Assembly (NCBI RefSeq): GCF_024713975.1
Contig: NC_091096.1
Coordinates: 19,876,458 to 19,940,457 of the forward strand
Reading direction: 5' to 3'
Origin: Paralichthys olivaceus
Taxonomy: Eukaryota > Chordata > Actinopteri > Pleuronectiformes > Paralichthyidae
DNA: 64,000 bases
Position numbers and translations under genes: made by a program. The notes beneath the pieces are model-generated. The model made no database searches, was not told where the DNA came from, and saw only the letters and a program-made list of their open reading frames with translations. Below, in pieces: positions 50,201-61,300 of this stretch (the first letter of the stretch is position 1; each line of letters begins with the position of its first letter).

Positions 50201-52712
50201 TCAGTCACCAACACTAGTTGATGTTTGCAACGGAAAATACAATTTTGCAAAAGCAGTCTTTTCCTGCTTCATTCCTCTGCAGGGAAAATAAATCAGTTAT
50301 GTTTTGGCCGCTCTTTCATATCTGTATTTGTTCATTGTTTGCAGCACAGGTAGATTTAATTAACCAACAGCAGGGTGACAGTTTCCCTCCAAGCCATCTC
50401 TGATAGGTGCAATAATAATTACAGTGGACACAAATAGACAGGCCTGTGAGATCTCCCACTGTTCTTTTGGAGTTGGATGATAGATAGATAATTCTCTGTT
50501 CGGCACAGAGATGTGTTCTGGTTGTGAGGAACTCATCTTCGCTGGTGTGGAGTTGTGATATTTTTGGACAAGCAGGGATGAAAGCCTAGGGTCCTGTGGC
50601 TAATGAGATACCGAGGCAGTGGGAATGATGGTTTTAATTACTGCCCAGGACTGGTCTAAAGGGGGCGATTGCTGAAGAGCATGCTGAGTGTCCTAGGTTG
50701 GGAGTTCAGACCAACGCCAGTCATGCTGTGCCTGCCTCCCTTTGATGCTCACTCCCCTCTGCTTTATTCCCACATTGTGCTTATTAGATTCTTTGCTGCC
50801 GATGCTTCACTGCACCTTTGTTCACACCGTTTCTTTGGACAAAGAGAGGAATAACCACCAAGGCTTCAACTTCAAACCCCAAGAAGTTTCAGTGATGCAG
50901 AAGGCAACTTAATCTTTGGGGGGAAATTAAGGCTGGATCCCTCCCATTGTCCAGGAGCTCTCTGGCACGGTGGAGATGTATTGGGAGTTTGCTTGGAGCA
51001 GACGGCGTGGTGCCCTGGTACACGGTTGACTAACAGGAGTGTGAAAATTAGCAGTTGCTTCTGTGATGATAAAACTGAATTTGAGGATTATTGCTCCCCA
51101 CTGTCCGCTCATGTTGCACAGAGCGAAAACCTACAGTAGATCCATCGGCACCGTCTCCTTGGCTGCTCCCAGCAGGAGGGTGTTGCTACGTGCCCGCTCT
51201 GTGTTCTCCTGCAGCCCAGCTGTGGACCAACCCTTGTTGACTTTTCAGAGATCACATGGCATCTTCAGTGAGGCTGGCTCAGAGGGGGCTCTGCCTCCGC
51301 AGGACTCTGCTGTGGTCAGCACAGGCCTCCTCCTCCTCCTGCTGCCTTTAACGCCCGCCTTTGGGCTGGTGTTTGAACACACCAAGCATATTAACTAACA
51401 CAACAACTTAGAAATTTGTCAAATTCTTTCTTGCCACTCCTGGCAAAGGATTGATTGAGAACATATCTTAGTTTTCTCATTAACAGTTTTCAGTGGACAA
51501 ATCCATCACTGTTGACTGAAATCTTTTTATTTCCTTTTTCTGTTTGCACGAATAATCTCTTGCAAGTCAAGGACACCAGCCAGAGTGTTGTTATCAAATG
51601 AACAGGAAACAGTATTTGCCAAACACTGTAAGAACAAAATGGTGCTTGAATGGGACATGTCCTTGAAGCTCACGCTTGCAGGAAGTGCGGATAAGGGAAT
51701 GTATAATAAGTGAAAAAAAGTTTCTGTACTTTGAAAGCTACACTGATGACTTGTGTGACCCCAGATACTGTTTTGGTTTCATTTAGAGTTGGCTACATAG
51801 CAATTTGGCCATAGTGTGTGTGTTGATTATTTGTATAGCTATTTCTGGCTCGGTCCCTGTTCTGAGCCAGATAGAGTCCCAAGTATTTGACTTCTATCCT
51901 CTGCCAGATACTTGCTGATGTTGAGTTTTAGCAATCCACATGGAAAACAACAAAAACCACACAAAAAAAAAGACTGGTAGAGTTATTTGTTTTCATAAAT
52001 AAATTTATGAAATCAGCACAATAAACTGAGCCACTTATTACTAAAAAGAATTATATGGTAAAAATGTTCACCAGGACTTCAAAATAAATAAAATCTTAAT
52101 ATAATAAATGACATTTCCAGTTTAAACTGGAGAAGAAGGTGGTGAACAAAGAATTTGGACAAATAAAATCTTAAATCAAGTTCCACTTACCAGGTTTTTC
52201 CTCCTTAGTGAATGGAATCTGTTGAAATAAGTTGTCATAAGTGTTGGCGCAATCTGATGTAATCACCTCTGTCACTTTAAATTATATTTCATATGCACAG
52301 TACCATTCGCTTAAAACAACAATGTTCATAAGAGCCATTGTGCTACACAAAATCTGCCCTTCAATTTATATCCAAAAAGGGGGCTGTCATTTAAATACCT
52401 TACATTCATCATATTATTCTTTGTATACAATATAGATGGAGTTCAATTTATGGCCTATTAATATATTTAAATAAAATATATATAAATACAGGAAAATTGT
52501 TGATATGTTTGTTCAGAAAACCGTCTCTTTTTAAAAAAAATTTTTTTTTCCAATCATTCATTTATTTCTCTTTCAGAATCTACATGAGTATGATCCTCTC
52601 CCTCTGTTGCAGGACTGCTGGTGGAAGCTATAGCCTTTAGTGATGTTGAACATAACAACTGTGCGCCATCATTAACAAAGCCTGAAACTGTTACAGTCTT
52701 TTCTGTCTACAG

Positions 52713-53183
52713 ATAAAACACCAGCTTGTTTTAGATTCAACAAACTGTGTGCAGTCAAACCAACTGCTGATCCTGCATGGGCTGTGGAAACCCATGGTGC
52801 AAGTTGTGTGTGATGCAGCACTTGCTGTCTTTTTAAGAGGGAATACACTGGTGCAGAGCAGATTAGGTTCCACGGCAGGTAAGAGAATAATCTAATTTTC
52901 CTAACTGGCTTACTGATATCATGGCACCGTAGATCCTTATTATTCACAATCCCCTCCTGTTCTGATTTGACAATCGGGGGTTCGAGCTTCACGGGGGCCA
53001 CTGTGATTTATGTAAAACAGCAGCTTTGATCCTGTTTTGTTTTTCTTGTTTCAAACAGGAAGTGAGCTTGAACTACCAACCAACACAGAACATGTCCCTG
53101 ACAGCGATGGCGCAGATGAAGATGAGGACGGTGGTGGTGATGATGACGCATCCTCAGCTGTGATGATAATAACGTCAGACTGA
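52713..53183 (+). CDS. candidate last two exons of an unrecognised gene
   Basis: Exon A, 52713-52878, follows a pyrimidine-rich CTTTTCTGTCTACAG acceptor, is open throughout (55 codons plus one base), and ends at CAG/GTAAGA, a near-ideal donor. Exon B, 53059-53183, follows TTTTTCTTGTTTCAAACAG, restores the frame exactly, and ends at TGA. The joined 96-residue product contains LLILHGLWKPMVQVV and a strongly acidic DSDGADEDEDGGGDDD stretch before its terminus MIITSD. A typical 3' UTR end with two overlapping AATAAA signals lies downstream at 54336-54346. I recognise no protein family and found no upstream exons. A 109-codon minus-strand frame overlaps exon A. It could be a real orphan gene end, a noncoding RNA or chance. 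Confidence 0.28.
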
Positions 53184-54335
53184 GGGGTGTGTATTTTGTG
53201 AAACTGGAGCCAGTTTGACATACCAACTGTGCTGCGAGTTTCCTTTCATCAGCTTCGGGCCGCGGTGTCTCACGGAGCATGATTAGCGCAAGCGTGGAAG
53301 CCACGCCGCTGGGGGGCCGCAGGGCGAGCTTGAAGCCTGAAGCGCATTCATCAACGTCCCTGGCAGGGTGCACCTTTCTCATCCTCACGCTGCTCAGCTT
53401 GCAGCTCTCTCACCAGCCACGTTTCTGTCTTTTTCTTTCACTTTTCCTCTTTTTCAGTGGCCTCTGCTGTATTATTCTGAATAGATGATGTGTCTTTTGA
53501 AGACTTTTCACTTTTTTCCCAGAGATGAGTTATTTCTGTTGCATGCATATTGTTCAGCATTTTGCAAAGATAACATTACTGTGTGTGTGTGTGTGTAATG
53601 TTAAGTCATATTCGTAACTGCTCACATATGGTGGATATCTTTGTCTTCGGGTGAGACTTTCTCTTTCTACCCCATAATGAGGCCTGATGACACTGATGTC
53701 CCAGCCTTTCTCTTCATCTTTCCACAGTTTCCTTGCAGCAGGTAAACAGCGAATGAAGCGGGTCCTCCCAGACTGGTCCCTCAGGTCTGAATCTGTAATC
53801 ACTCTTAGATCTCACACATGAAAGACTTGAGTTCATCTTCCTAAAAATGCCCTCTGAGGTGTCAACTTCTGTTTCAAATGCATGTGGGGAAGAGAGGGAA
53901 AGTTTGGGAAGAATTAATAGCTCACAATGACGTACCTCGCTTTTTATACCTCATCAAAGCATTCACGTAACACAGTCTTTGGTTTTTTTCATCATGGTCA
54001 TAAGTTAAACTTGATAAGAACGTGAATGACCAACTCCAAGACACAAGGCCTTGTTAGTCAGCTTGAGCCCTCATGTCTTCATTGCATACATCACCATTAC
54101 ACGGTCATGAGTATGCAGATAATACTTCACAGATCATTTAATTTTGGTCTCTCGGTCAATACTATTAAGAATACGAAAGAACACTCTTTCTATTTGATAC
54201 CCTTGAGACTGATTTCTTCCCCATTGCTTCAGTAAAAGGTTACATCCATCTTCACTTTGTTTACTCGCTGTTTCAACCTGAGAAGCTTGTGTGGTGTACA
54301 TGTATATTTTGTATATTTACACGATTGCTCATGAA

Positions 54336-54346
54336 AATAAAATAAA
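54336..54346 (+). terminator. overlapping AATAAA signals with vertebrate 3'-end context
   Basis: AATAAA at 54336 and at 54341 overlap. They are preceded by TGTACATGTATATTTTGTATATTT-like sequence (about 54296-54320), typical of the upstream element of vertebrate mRNA 3' ends, and followed by a GT-rich stretch. This suggests that a + strand transcript ends near 54365. It is the best independent support for the exons at 52713-53183. Confidence 0.4.
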
Positions 54347-54365
54347 GACTGATGTATGCTGTTAT

Positions 54366-55430
54366 TTCAAGGCGGCATGAATACAGTCATGCCCCCAGAA
54401 ATGTCATGTATCAGCTTAAGTATGGTTTAAAGACATTATTTGATTTGATCCATGGTTGAAATGTTAATTTCACCTGTCTATTCTTCATCTTATTATTATA
54501 ATTATTATTATTGTTACATGTTTATATTATATTGTTATTATAACTTCGAATTATTACTTTATGATGTCAGCATTTTTAATTGTTTTGTCTTATCATCTGT
54601 CAGTTTTGTGGAACTTTGAACACTGGTGAGCTGCATGAAAGGTGCAGTAAAAATAAAGTTTGATTGATTGACTGATCGTCTGACTGATCACAAAAGATCA
54701 CGGTGGGATTGTAGGAGCAGCTGCAGGTTCAGTGTTGTCAGAGCTGTGAGCTTCATCAGTCACTGGAGTGTTGGGAACTGAGTCACTACATTTACTGGGT
54801 AAGCTGTGCTGCCATCTAGTGGCACTTGATGAGATCGTGCTGTTAAAAACCACACAGCAGCTCCAGGTCAGAAAGGATCCCTGCGCTTAAAAAGTAGTTC
54901 TCATGGGCTTCTCTGATGAACTGCCACAACAGCCTTTCTTTCTTTAATGTCTTAATCAGATGCTCTGTTTCTCACACCATGACGTGTAACACACAATGAT
55001 CGAACCTGCAAGCTGAGGGAGGCTTGAATGAAAGTTAGATTTCTTTTCCCTTCACAAGCGGATTCATTCGGTCAGTGAAGAGGCCTGGCTATCAGAAGGT
55101 GCAGTAATTTCCTCTTGAACGTTGATTCACCTGAGGAGAACTTTTATCCTCGTCTTTCAACAAACTTTTTCTGAGGTGAGTCACTTCGTTAATATCCAAA
55201 TATGTTTGTTCTTAACACTGAGTGAACCTCTTTTACATTTGATCCGAATCACACCTCCTTAATGTGAAAGATAACCCATCCGTTAAATTGACGTAACAGT
55301 ATTATAACTCTGTTCCCTGCGAAGGCCACAGAAATACTGTCTACGAGTGATTAGTCGGTGTCATATCCGGAAAGAGGAAAAACTTTTTAGGTTTGTCTCA
55401 GTGTTCGGAGCTGTTAGCATGCTAGCTGAA
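54366..55430. other. intergenic upstream of piwil1
   Basis: Contains a repeat tail (ATAAAGTTTGATTGATTGAC near 54653-54672) like the (TTGA)n tail at 35152, preceded by ATT-rich low-complexity DNA at 54490-54560. No gene seen. The piwil1 promoter should lie at its right edge. Confidence 0.45.
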
Positions 55431-55508
55431 GATAGCGTTAGCTGGTTTAGCGCCGAGGGTGGGGTGCGCGTGACGATAATCAGCAGGCGCCATTTTGTGT
55501 CGGAGCAG
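55431..55508 (+). promoter_or_regulatory. piwil1: piwil1 promoter edge and noncoding exon 1 (approximate)
   Basis: A GC-rich stretch ends at the donor GAGCAG/GTAGGA (exon end 55508). The next acceptor, TTCTTGTTGAACAG at 55700, leads into the exon with the ATG. CGCCATTTTG at 55488-55497 matches the YY1 consensus, which often lies just inside the 5' UTR of CpG-type promoters. No TATA box is evident. The exact start is inferred. Confidence 0.5.
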
Positions 55509-55717
55509 GTAGGACGCTTCTAAACCTGCACTTAGATCCAAGATAGAAACCTGTATGATGTACCGGTGTTACAATTTCTTAACATGTTCAATACATAGTC
55601 TCGTTATATAATGTGTCTGAGTTTCCAGCTATTTGAAATAAGTGTTTTTGAAAGTTCATTGCTCTTAATGCAGCGTCCATGATGTTTTCTTGTTGAACAG
55701 TTTGAAACTGTCCCAAA

Positions 55718-58290
55718 ATGACTGGCCGCGCACGAGCAAGATCAAGAGGCCGGGCACGCGGTCAAGAGACTGCGGCGCCAGGAGCGGTGAGAGCTGTCTG
55801 CACGACACCACTGCACATCTGGACACAACGTACACACTTTGTTATGGCGTCCATCTTTGTGTGACTCAAGTATTAAGGAGTTTATATCAAGATCCTTACA
55901 TATAAATCTGGGTTCTATTAGTTGTCTGCCAGCGCCCCTTGTAAAATATATGATTGAGCCTAAATGTTCAATATGAGCAAGTGGGTGTGTTGATAACATC
56001 TCTAACATGTGAGAGATGCCAAACTGGAGTAATTCATATATCTCAGGATGGAAAAGAGGAGTCAGACATGTAGAAGAGGTCAAGCTTCTGGTGATAAGAG
56101 CTTGTTTCCATGTGCTATAAACAAAACACATGTTCTACCCAGACACCCTGTCATTCCTCTGTTGTTCTGAACACTTCTGACCCTGACAATCTCCTGTTGT
56201 GTTCTTAACGACTCTTGTTTAATGTAATTTGAAATATGGTGTTGATCAGTGACATTGTATCATCCACATAATACAAAATGATAACACAAATACGGAGGAT
56301 GATCCATGGACCTCATTATTCTCATAAGAGGTACTTTGTATAAAAGAAATAGAAATTCTTAAAAATGACCTGATGACTCGACGACTGGAGAGTGTTGCAC
56401 CTAGTTTTCTGTTTTCAAACCTCAAATTGGCTCACAATGGTAAATATTACATCTGCTCAAGAGATGTTAACATTGTCAGTGACTAAACATCCTAATTATT
56501 GTGCATCATGTAGTCCCACTGTAAAAAAATATGAGACAGGTTGTCAATAGCCAAAGACAGAGCCACTGATGGAAACTTGTAGTGGGCTACAAAGTGAAGA
56601 CTAAACACATTTTTTTATTTGGTGGGTGAACTTTGGTGCACACAAAGCGTATCCACACTAAACGTAAAAAGAACTACAGAACAGAAAGTTTCTTTGGAAA
56701 GAAAATGAAAAAAATGTTAACCCTACATTTCCAATATCTCTACATTTTACTTTCTTGTAGAGCAAGGCTGTAGAATCCACTCCAGCACCTGCTGCAGAAC
56801 TGGTTGGCAGAGGGAGGCAGAAAGGTGCTCCGGGACCGTTCTCTACAGAAAGTACAGTCAAACACACTCTTTTATACTACTTTGCTCTACTTATGTAATG
56901 GTTTCAACTGTTCTTTAATTTTAAAAGTAATGCAAAAGTGATAGAAAGGTATTGAACAATGCAATAATGAATAAACATTTTTTCCACACCATCACCTTCT
57001 GCAAACCAAGAGCCAAGTTAACCATGTTAAGGGGAGCAGCACTGCAAATTTGATACAAATCATAGGATTGAATAAAAAATATGTAGAAAGATTATATTGG
57101 TAAATAATCACATGCCAGAATAGTGGGGTATGTACTCACCTACACTGCTGTGTTATGTTGTGCCTATTGTATCCTGAATACTTTATTGTGCGCAAACTAC
57201 TAATTCGATTTTCAACATCATGTATGAATTTTGTTATTTTTTGTGATAAGCTCTTCTGCAGATATCAGCTGGATTTCAGCAGGTGAAGCTGGGAGAGAGA
57301 GGTGGACGTCGACGGGATTTTCATGATGCAGGCATTAACACCAGACAAGCTATGGAACATGTTAAGGAATCAAAGTCTGGTCAGTCATCATTACTAAGTT
57401 AAATATCCAAAGCACTTATAGCAATTGCAAATGTTGTCATTGAAAAAAAGGATGATGGGTCCCTCCTCAGACTTGTTTGTACCTCCTCAGGCTCAAGTGG
57501 ACATGCCATTCAGTTGACAGCCAACTTCTTTCGCATCATATCCCGCCCTCAGTGGGTTCTGTATCAGTACCACGTGGACTTCAACCCACCAATGGAGTCT
57601 CGTCGTCTGAGATCTGCCCTCCTGTACCACCATGAGGAAACACTAGGCTCAGCGAGGAGCTTTGATGGAGCTCTGCTTTTTCTGCCCCACAGATTGCACA
57701 AAAAGGTATTCTACTCCAAGCTCAAGTTCACCACAACAGTAATAATAGTGATAATGTGATGGAAGTTTTCTGACTTGGAATACATGTCTAACCTTGTGTG
57801 CAGGAGACTGTGCTGCACAGTGTAACAAATAATATGGAGAAGGTTCAGATCACTATCGTGCTGACAAATGAACTGCCACCCACATCACCTGTGTGTATTC
57901 AGTTTTACAACATCCTATTCAGAAGGCAAGTTTCCTGTAGTTTTCAATACTAGCATTTCGTTGTTACTAGTTAACCTGGTTGCTACATGTTATTACAGAA
58001 GTGTATACATGTATACTTAGATGCAGCCTGTTGGGCTGTTGAAGCCTCCTAACATGATTATTGATTGATATTCCATTTCTGCAGGATCTTGAGAATTCTT
58101 GACATGCAACAGATTGGACGCAACTACTATAACCCTAAAGATGCACTCAACATCCCACAGCACAGGTACTACTAATTAAGATTAAAGAACTCCTTTTCTC
58201 TTTTATGTGATCATCAAATGTCCCAAATAAGTAATAGCAAATAATGCATTTATAATGACTTTCTTCCAGTTCATGATACCATTCATTTTA

Positions 58291-58328
<38 letters not shown>

Positions 58329-61300
58329 TTTAATGTAAATCGTCTTTGCACACCCAGTCTGTATTTCTTTCTTAAACAGTACCACGTTTAAAGATAAATG
58401 CGACCTCACGTTGTGTCAATCACACCTGTCAGTGGTGCTCAGAGGCAGTTGTTGTGTGCGCACACTTATCTTAGACATGCTGCCAGCCGCTGTTTGGGAT
58501 CAGTTGGATCACAGAAATGTGTTTTCTCTTTAACTTTTGGATCAAGTTTGGCTAGCAGCTGGACTACAGATATTCTGATAAATACTTGGAAGCGTTTGGG
58601 CTAATTTTGCAGCTCCTTGATCAGAAGATGAAATACTCATTGTTCCTGATGGCTTCTCAGGATTGCATGGACCCAATGTTTTCTTTCTCTCTTTTTAAGT
58701 AGTGATAGGACCATAATCATCCTCACTGCTCCACTCCAATTTGTCTTTTACTGCAAATTTTTGGAACAACCAGAATAAATTGCATCAGTCGTTATGCAAT
58801 GTTTCTGTGTGTGACGGTTTTCATTGGCTGACTGATTTTAAAAAAAAAAAAAAAACACTTACAAAAAAGACTTGGTGTGCAAAGACCTTAATTAAAAACC
58901 AAGAGGGTCACAGCAGGTTCAGTCTTTTTCAACATCAACATTAAGAAGAAACTTATTTTTATGCCTCCATGCAGGTGATAGCCAGTGGGCTAAGGAGTCA
59001 TGTTTTCGGCTATCTCATCATATCTGTGTAATCATATTGAGGGGAGTAATAGAGTCGTAGCCTAGAAGCCAAACACAAACTATGTCCTAATGCAATAAAC
59101 AGTTGAAAGTGAGTTGTCTGACTGAAATGCCTTAAAGGAATTTCTTCAAATTTGGCTTAAAAATTCACTTGGAATAAAGAATGAACTGAAGTCAAAGATG
59201 TTGGTGCCTGGAGGTAATAGGTCAAGGTCACAGTGACCTAACATTCCTGTGAATTTGATATATTGGGACTGCCCATAAGGAATTTCATTACATCTCGTAC
59301 AATTCACTTTGACTCATGGATGACCTGATTAGAATGTGGTGGCCAACGATCACTGTGAATTCTCAAACACATGTTTTGCCTTTTGAATGTAATATCTTAG
59401 GAACATCTCAAGGAAATTCTTTAAAATTTGGCTCACATTCACTCACATTTGCTGATCAAAGTTCAAGGTCAAGGTGGCCTCAAGAAACATGTTTATGGCC
59501 TCTTGGATGTGAATGCCTGAGCGAATTTCCTCAACTTTTGATCAGTTGTCACTTAGAATCATAGATGAAGGATAAAGGTCATAGTAGCCTGTTATGCATC
59601 TGGAAAAATTGTTCACTCGTGTACTGCTGATGGGTAACATTCATTTATGGAAAACAACGTTTTCATCAGATAAGAGATAAAAGGTATTGATCCTGTCTGT
59701 TATAACAGGCTGACAATCTGGCCCGGCTACACAACCACCATCTTGGAGTATGAGTCAGCGATTATGATGTGTACTGACGTGAGCCACAAAGTGCTTCGTA
59801 GTGAGACAGTCCTTGACTTCATGGTCAACCTGAGGCAAAAGTGTGGAGATCATCGCTTCCCTGAGATCTGCACGAAGGAGCTTGTTGGACTCATAGTACT
59901 CACCAAGTAGGCTCCACGTCTCGCACATGAATATTTGTATTCATATGAAATTATAAATGTTTATAATACAGTTGGTTTATCATCCAAACAGCCTGAAAAC
60001 ATTATGAACTACCTGCAATGGACACCTTATCTTTTAAAATGTTTAGGTACAACAACAAAACCTACAGGGTTGACGACATTGCATGGGATCAGACTCCCAA
60101 CAACACATTCACAAAGGGAGACAAAGAAACCACCTTCATGAAGTACTACAAGGACGTAGGTGTCATACACTCAACAAAAGTATAACTGGGAAAATGCAAG
60201 CGCAGGTTCTACATTTAAGGTCATGTAAGAAGGATGGGGGGGGGGATGTATCTATTATTGCAAATTTTAGAATCAGAAAAGAAATGATACATCTGTCCCA
60301 AACGTTTAAAGGAAGAGTAAACAATTCTGACTGAAAGAGATGATTGTAACTGAGCTGACAAAATGTATAATTCTTTGCATGCTGTACATTTACTTAAAAT
60401 TGTGGCTTCGCAAATTGTTGCTAAATTTGCTGTTGTGAGGCTAACATGCAGAGGACGTGACAGTTTCCCAGAGCCAGCACACCAGCGGCAGACTGATACT
60501 CGCAGCTTTTCTGCCCTTAGAGCTTATGTAACACACCTGTCAAGCAGACGCATCTCACACACACACCTGAGAGCAAGAGAACCGTAAAGAGGCATTTACT
60601 GATTTTGACAAAGTGCAATGGATTGGAATCACTGACAATACCTTTAAGAGGCAGGTCACCTGAGTGGTGTATATTGTTACTCCTGTTTCAGTATGCTCTC
60701 AAATATTTCTACTTTTGTTCTTAGCAATATAACCTGGAAATCACTGATAGGAACCAGGTGCTGCTGGCCAGCGATGTGAAGAGAATTGTTCCTGCTGGAG
60801 CGCCGCCTCCTGGTCGGATCATGCTCATCCCAGAGCTGTGCTACCTTACAGGTTAATACTTTTATCTGTCATGTTCCTGTTTTATCTTATTTTATGGCCC
60901 AGCACAGATTGCCTACAGTGCCTATTTGTTTGAAATTTAACCCACTATTAGTAATAAGCTATGTGAGGTTATAGAGGTTTAGCATTGTTATTTTTTTGTC
61001 CAAGTTTAAAGTTAAACTTACCTTTGTGTAAGAATGTTTGGATAACTGCTTCAATTCAAGTAGTCAAGTAATATCAAAAACAATTACCAAGAGGTCAGAT
61101 TATAGTACAGTTGACCATGAAGGATGTATCCATCACCTGTTATTGAGACACTTGATCATAAAAATTGTGGTTTATGGAGGAATATGAATTAGGTTAATGT
61201 TTCAATGTTGGGCCTACTGTTAAATTATGTTTGTGTATATGTTGGAGACCAATTGCTGTCTTAAATTGTCGGGAGAAACTCCAGGAAAAGGATTTCTTAA

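Larger units (their letters stand above)
42222..52712. other. intergenic, repeat-bearing, no confident gene
   Basis: About 10.5 kb between the kinase-gene transposon and the candidate exons at 52.7 kb. It holds a (TA)n(TG)n tract, an old terminal fragment resembling hAT ends (AGCAGGGGTGGGTCGTGCC near 43766 and CCCACTGGTTGGGAATCGC near 44617), a common interspersed repeat at 45467-45605, a (TTTC)n run near 46562-46585 and a strong hairpin at 47242-47275. One exon-like hydrophobic frame at 46652-46775 is discussed separately. No exon with family resemblance was found. Confidence 0.4.

Noticed and set aside
51063..51398. 111-codon plus-strand frame considered as an upstream exon of the candidate gene at 52.7 kb
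   Set aside because: No convincing donor joins it in phase to 52713, and the composition (poly-Leu from CTC/CTG repeats) is not protein-like.
52615..52716. Open frame starting after a good CTGTTGCAG acceptor
   Set aside because: It runs into a stop at 52714-52716 before any donor, and it is in a different frame from the exon at 52713.
58398..58604. Frame in a piwil1 intron considered as an extra exon
   Set aside because: The flanking exons join in phase without it and the translation has no PIWI-family match.
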